Assembly: GCA_029052615.1 (NCBI GenBank)
Contig: JAIDIR010000108.1
Span: 1 to 6,466, forward strand
Length of the DNA: 6,466 nt
Source of the DNA: Clostridia bacterium
GTDB lineage: Bacteria; Bacillota; Clostridia; Christensenellales; Borkfalkiaceae
Direction: 5' to 3'
Of the stretch, positions 5,690 to 6,466 are shown in pieces. The notes under the pieces were generated by a model, which saw only the letters and a program-made list of their open reading frames with translations, was not told the DNA's origin and did not search any database. Each line of letters starts with the position of its first letter. Position 1 is the stretch's first letter. Both the position numbers and the translations under genes were made by a program.

Positions 5690-6444
5690 GGCTTTCGGGC
5701 TGGTTGCAGGCGCTGCTTGGCACGTTATTCACGTGGGCGTTGACGGCGCTTGGCGCTTCGCTCGTATTTTTTTATAAAAAAGTAGGCAAAACGGCGTTTT
5801 GCTTTATGCTATCGGGCGCGGCGGGCATAATGCTTGCCTCGTCTTTCTTTTCGCTGCTTCTTCCCGCGCTGGAGCAGGGCGGCGACTATTCCTTCCTCGT
5901 CCTGACGGGCGGCTTTATTCTGGGCGGACTTTTAATAATCGCAACCGACCTTATTATAAAAAAGGTGAGTAAAAACGAAAACGAGCAAAACCGTTCGTGC
6001 GCGATAATGTGCGTTGCGGTAACAGTACATAACGTGCCGGAAGGTCTTGCGGTGGGCGTTGCGTTCGGCGCGCTTGCGCAGGGCGGCGGAGTGGGAGCCG
6101 TTGCCGCAATTATGCTTGCCGTGGGCATAGGCATACAGAACTTCCCGGAAGGTATGTGCGTTGCATTCCCCCTGCGTGCAAACGGTCATTCGCGCATAAA
6201 GAGCTTTTTAATAGGTCAGTTGTCGGGCGCGGTGGAAATAGTCGCGGGCGTAGTGGGTGCGCTTGCCGTCACCTGGGTCAGCGGTATGCTTCCGTTCGCG
6301 CTTGCCTTTTCCGCGGGCGCAATGGTGGCGGTGGTATGTTCGGAGCTCGTTCCCGAAAGTTTTGCCACCGATAAGTTAAAAGCAACAATCGGCGTAATAC
6401 TCGGCTTCGCCTTAATGATGATTTTGGACATCGCATTCGGTTAA
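5674..6444 (+). CDS. ZIP family divalent metal transporter (GufA/BbZIP-like)
   Basis: 256 aa with about eight hydrophobic segments (roughly 10-34, 42-64, 73-97, 108-132, 139-165, 176-200, 203-222, 236-255), as in ZIP proteins. Metal-site motifs: HNVPEG in TM4 (His119, Asn120, Glu123) and QNFPEG in TM5 (Gln155, Asn156, Glu159). Gln at the first position of the TM5 motif is typical of the GufA branch. Glu188 in TM6 lies 29 residues after Glu159, the same spacing as Glu240 to Glu211 in the Bordetella BbZIP structure, so a binuclear metal site looks plausible. TM7 carries SELVPES (223-229). The TM3-TM4 loop (about 97-108) is short and has no His-rich stretch. Likely moves zinc or other divalent cations such as Fe, Mn or Cd across the membrane into the cytosol; specificity cannot be read from sequence. 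The start used is TTG with RBS spacing of 9 nt; an upstream ATG out of frame makes the N-terminus uncertain by a few residues. It is probably its own transcription unit, after a terminator. Confidence 0.92.
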   Translation: MAWFLGLSGWLQALLGTLFTWALTALGASLVFFYKKVGKTAFCFMLSGAAGIMLASSFFSLLLPALEQGGDYSFLVLTGGFILGGLLIIATDLIIKKVSKNENEQNRSCAIMCVAVTVHNVPEGLAVGVAFGALAQGGGVGAVAAIMLAVGIGIQNFPEGMCVAFPLRANGHSRIKSFLIGQLSGAVEIVAGVVGALAVTWVSGMLPFALAFSAGAMVAVVCSELVPESFATDKLKATIGVILGFALMMILDIAFG

Positions 6445-6466
6445 AAGCTTGCTCCGACCACAATAT
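6445..6466. other. Downstream end of window
   Basis: 22 nt after the ZIP stop with no gene. Too short to tell whether a terminator begins here. Confidence 0.5.

Noticed and set aside
5766..5782. T7-AT-A6 palindromic homopolymer run in the ZIP gene
   Set aside because: It encodes F-F-Y-K-K at the end of TM1, a normal membrane-edge sequence, and the reading frame continues intact.
1..6466. Search for CRISPR arrays, tRNA/rRNA genes, insertion sequences, phage or toxin-antitoxin genes
   Set aside because: No direct-repeat arrays, tRNA-like cloverleaf sequence, transposase or terminal repeats were seen; coding density and codon use look uniform across the window.

Overview
The window looks like ordinary chromosomal DNA of a Gram-positive, Clostridia-type bacterium, possibly an uncultured Christensenellales-like gut lineage (lineage is a low-confidence inference). 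The grounds are purine-rich Shine-Dalgarno sites (AGGAG, GGAG), TTG starts, a sporulation-type YlxY/M16 gene pair arranged as in Bacillus, and mixed GC with frequent GCG, CGC and GGC codons. All seven genes are on the + strand, and coding density is very high.

Region 1 (49-5270) is a tightly packed five-gene unit: a YlxY-like membrane-anchored polysaccharide-deacetylase homologue, a processing-peptidase-like M16 zinc protease (mlpA/ymxG type), a family 6 UDG-superfamily hypoxanthine/deoxyinosine DNA glycosylase, an AlkD-like HEAT-repeat alkylpurine DNA glycosylase, and the RNA-binding transcription accessory protein Tex. The junctions are -1, +1, -44 and +1 nt, so co-transcription and translational coupling are likely. 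The promoter is probably upstream of the window. In Bacillus subtilis ylxY-mlpA follows rpsO-pnpA and precedes the dipicolinate genes. Here the pair runs instead into two base-excision repair genes and tex.

Region 2 (5271-5611) is an autonomous acyl carrier protein gene. It has a perfect consensus sigma-A promoter (TTGACA, 17 bp, TATAAT), a good RBS, and a strong GC-rich intrinsic terminator directly after the stop.

Region 3 (5612-6466) holds a GufA-type ZIP-family metal transporter gene. Its leader has a perfect 7-1-7 AT-rich inverted repeat that could be a regulator site. Its start is ambiguous: the best-placed ATG opens a six-codon reading frame that stops at a T5 run, while the long frame begins at a TTG five bases later.

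No mobile element, CRISPR array, tRNA, rRNA or foreign-looking segment was seen. The most notable points are the degenerate catalytic motifs of the YlxY-like protein, the overlapping repair-gene pair, and the leader and start region of the ZIP gene. I saw no convincing new multi-gene system.
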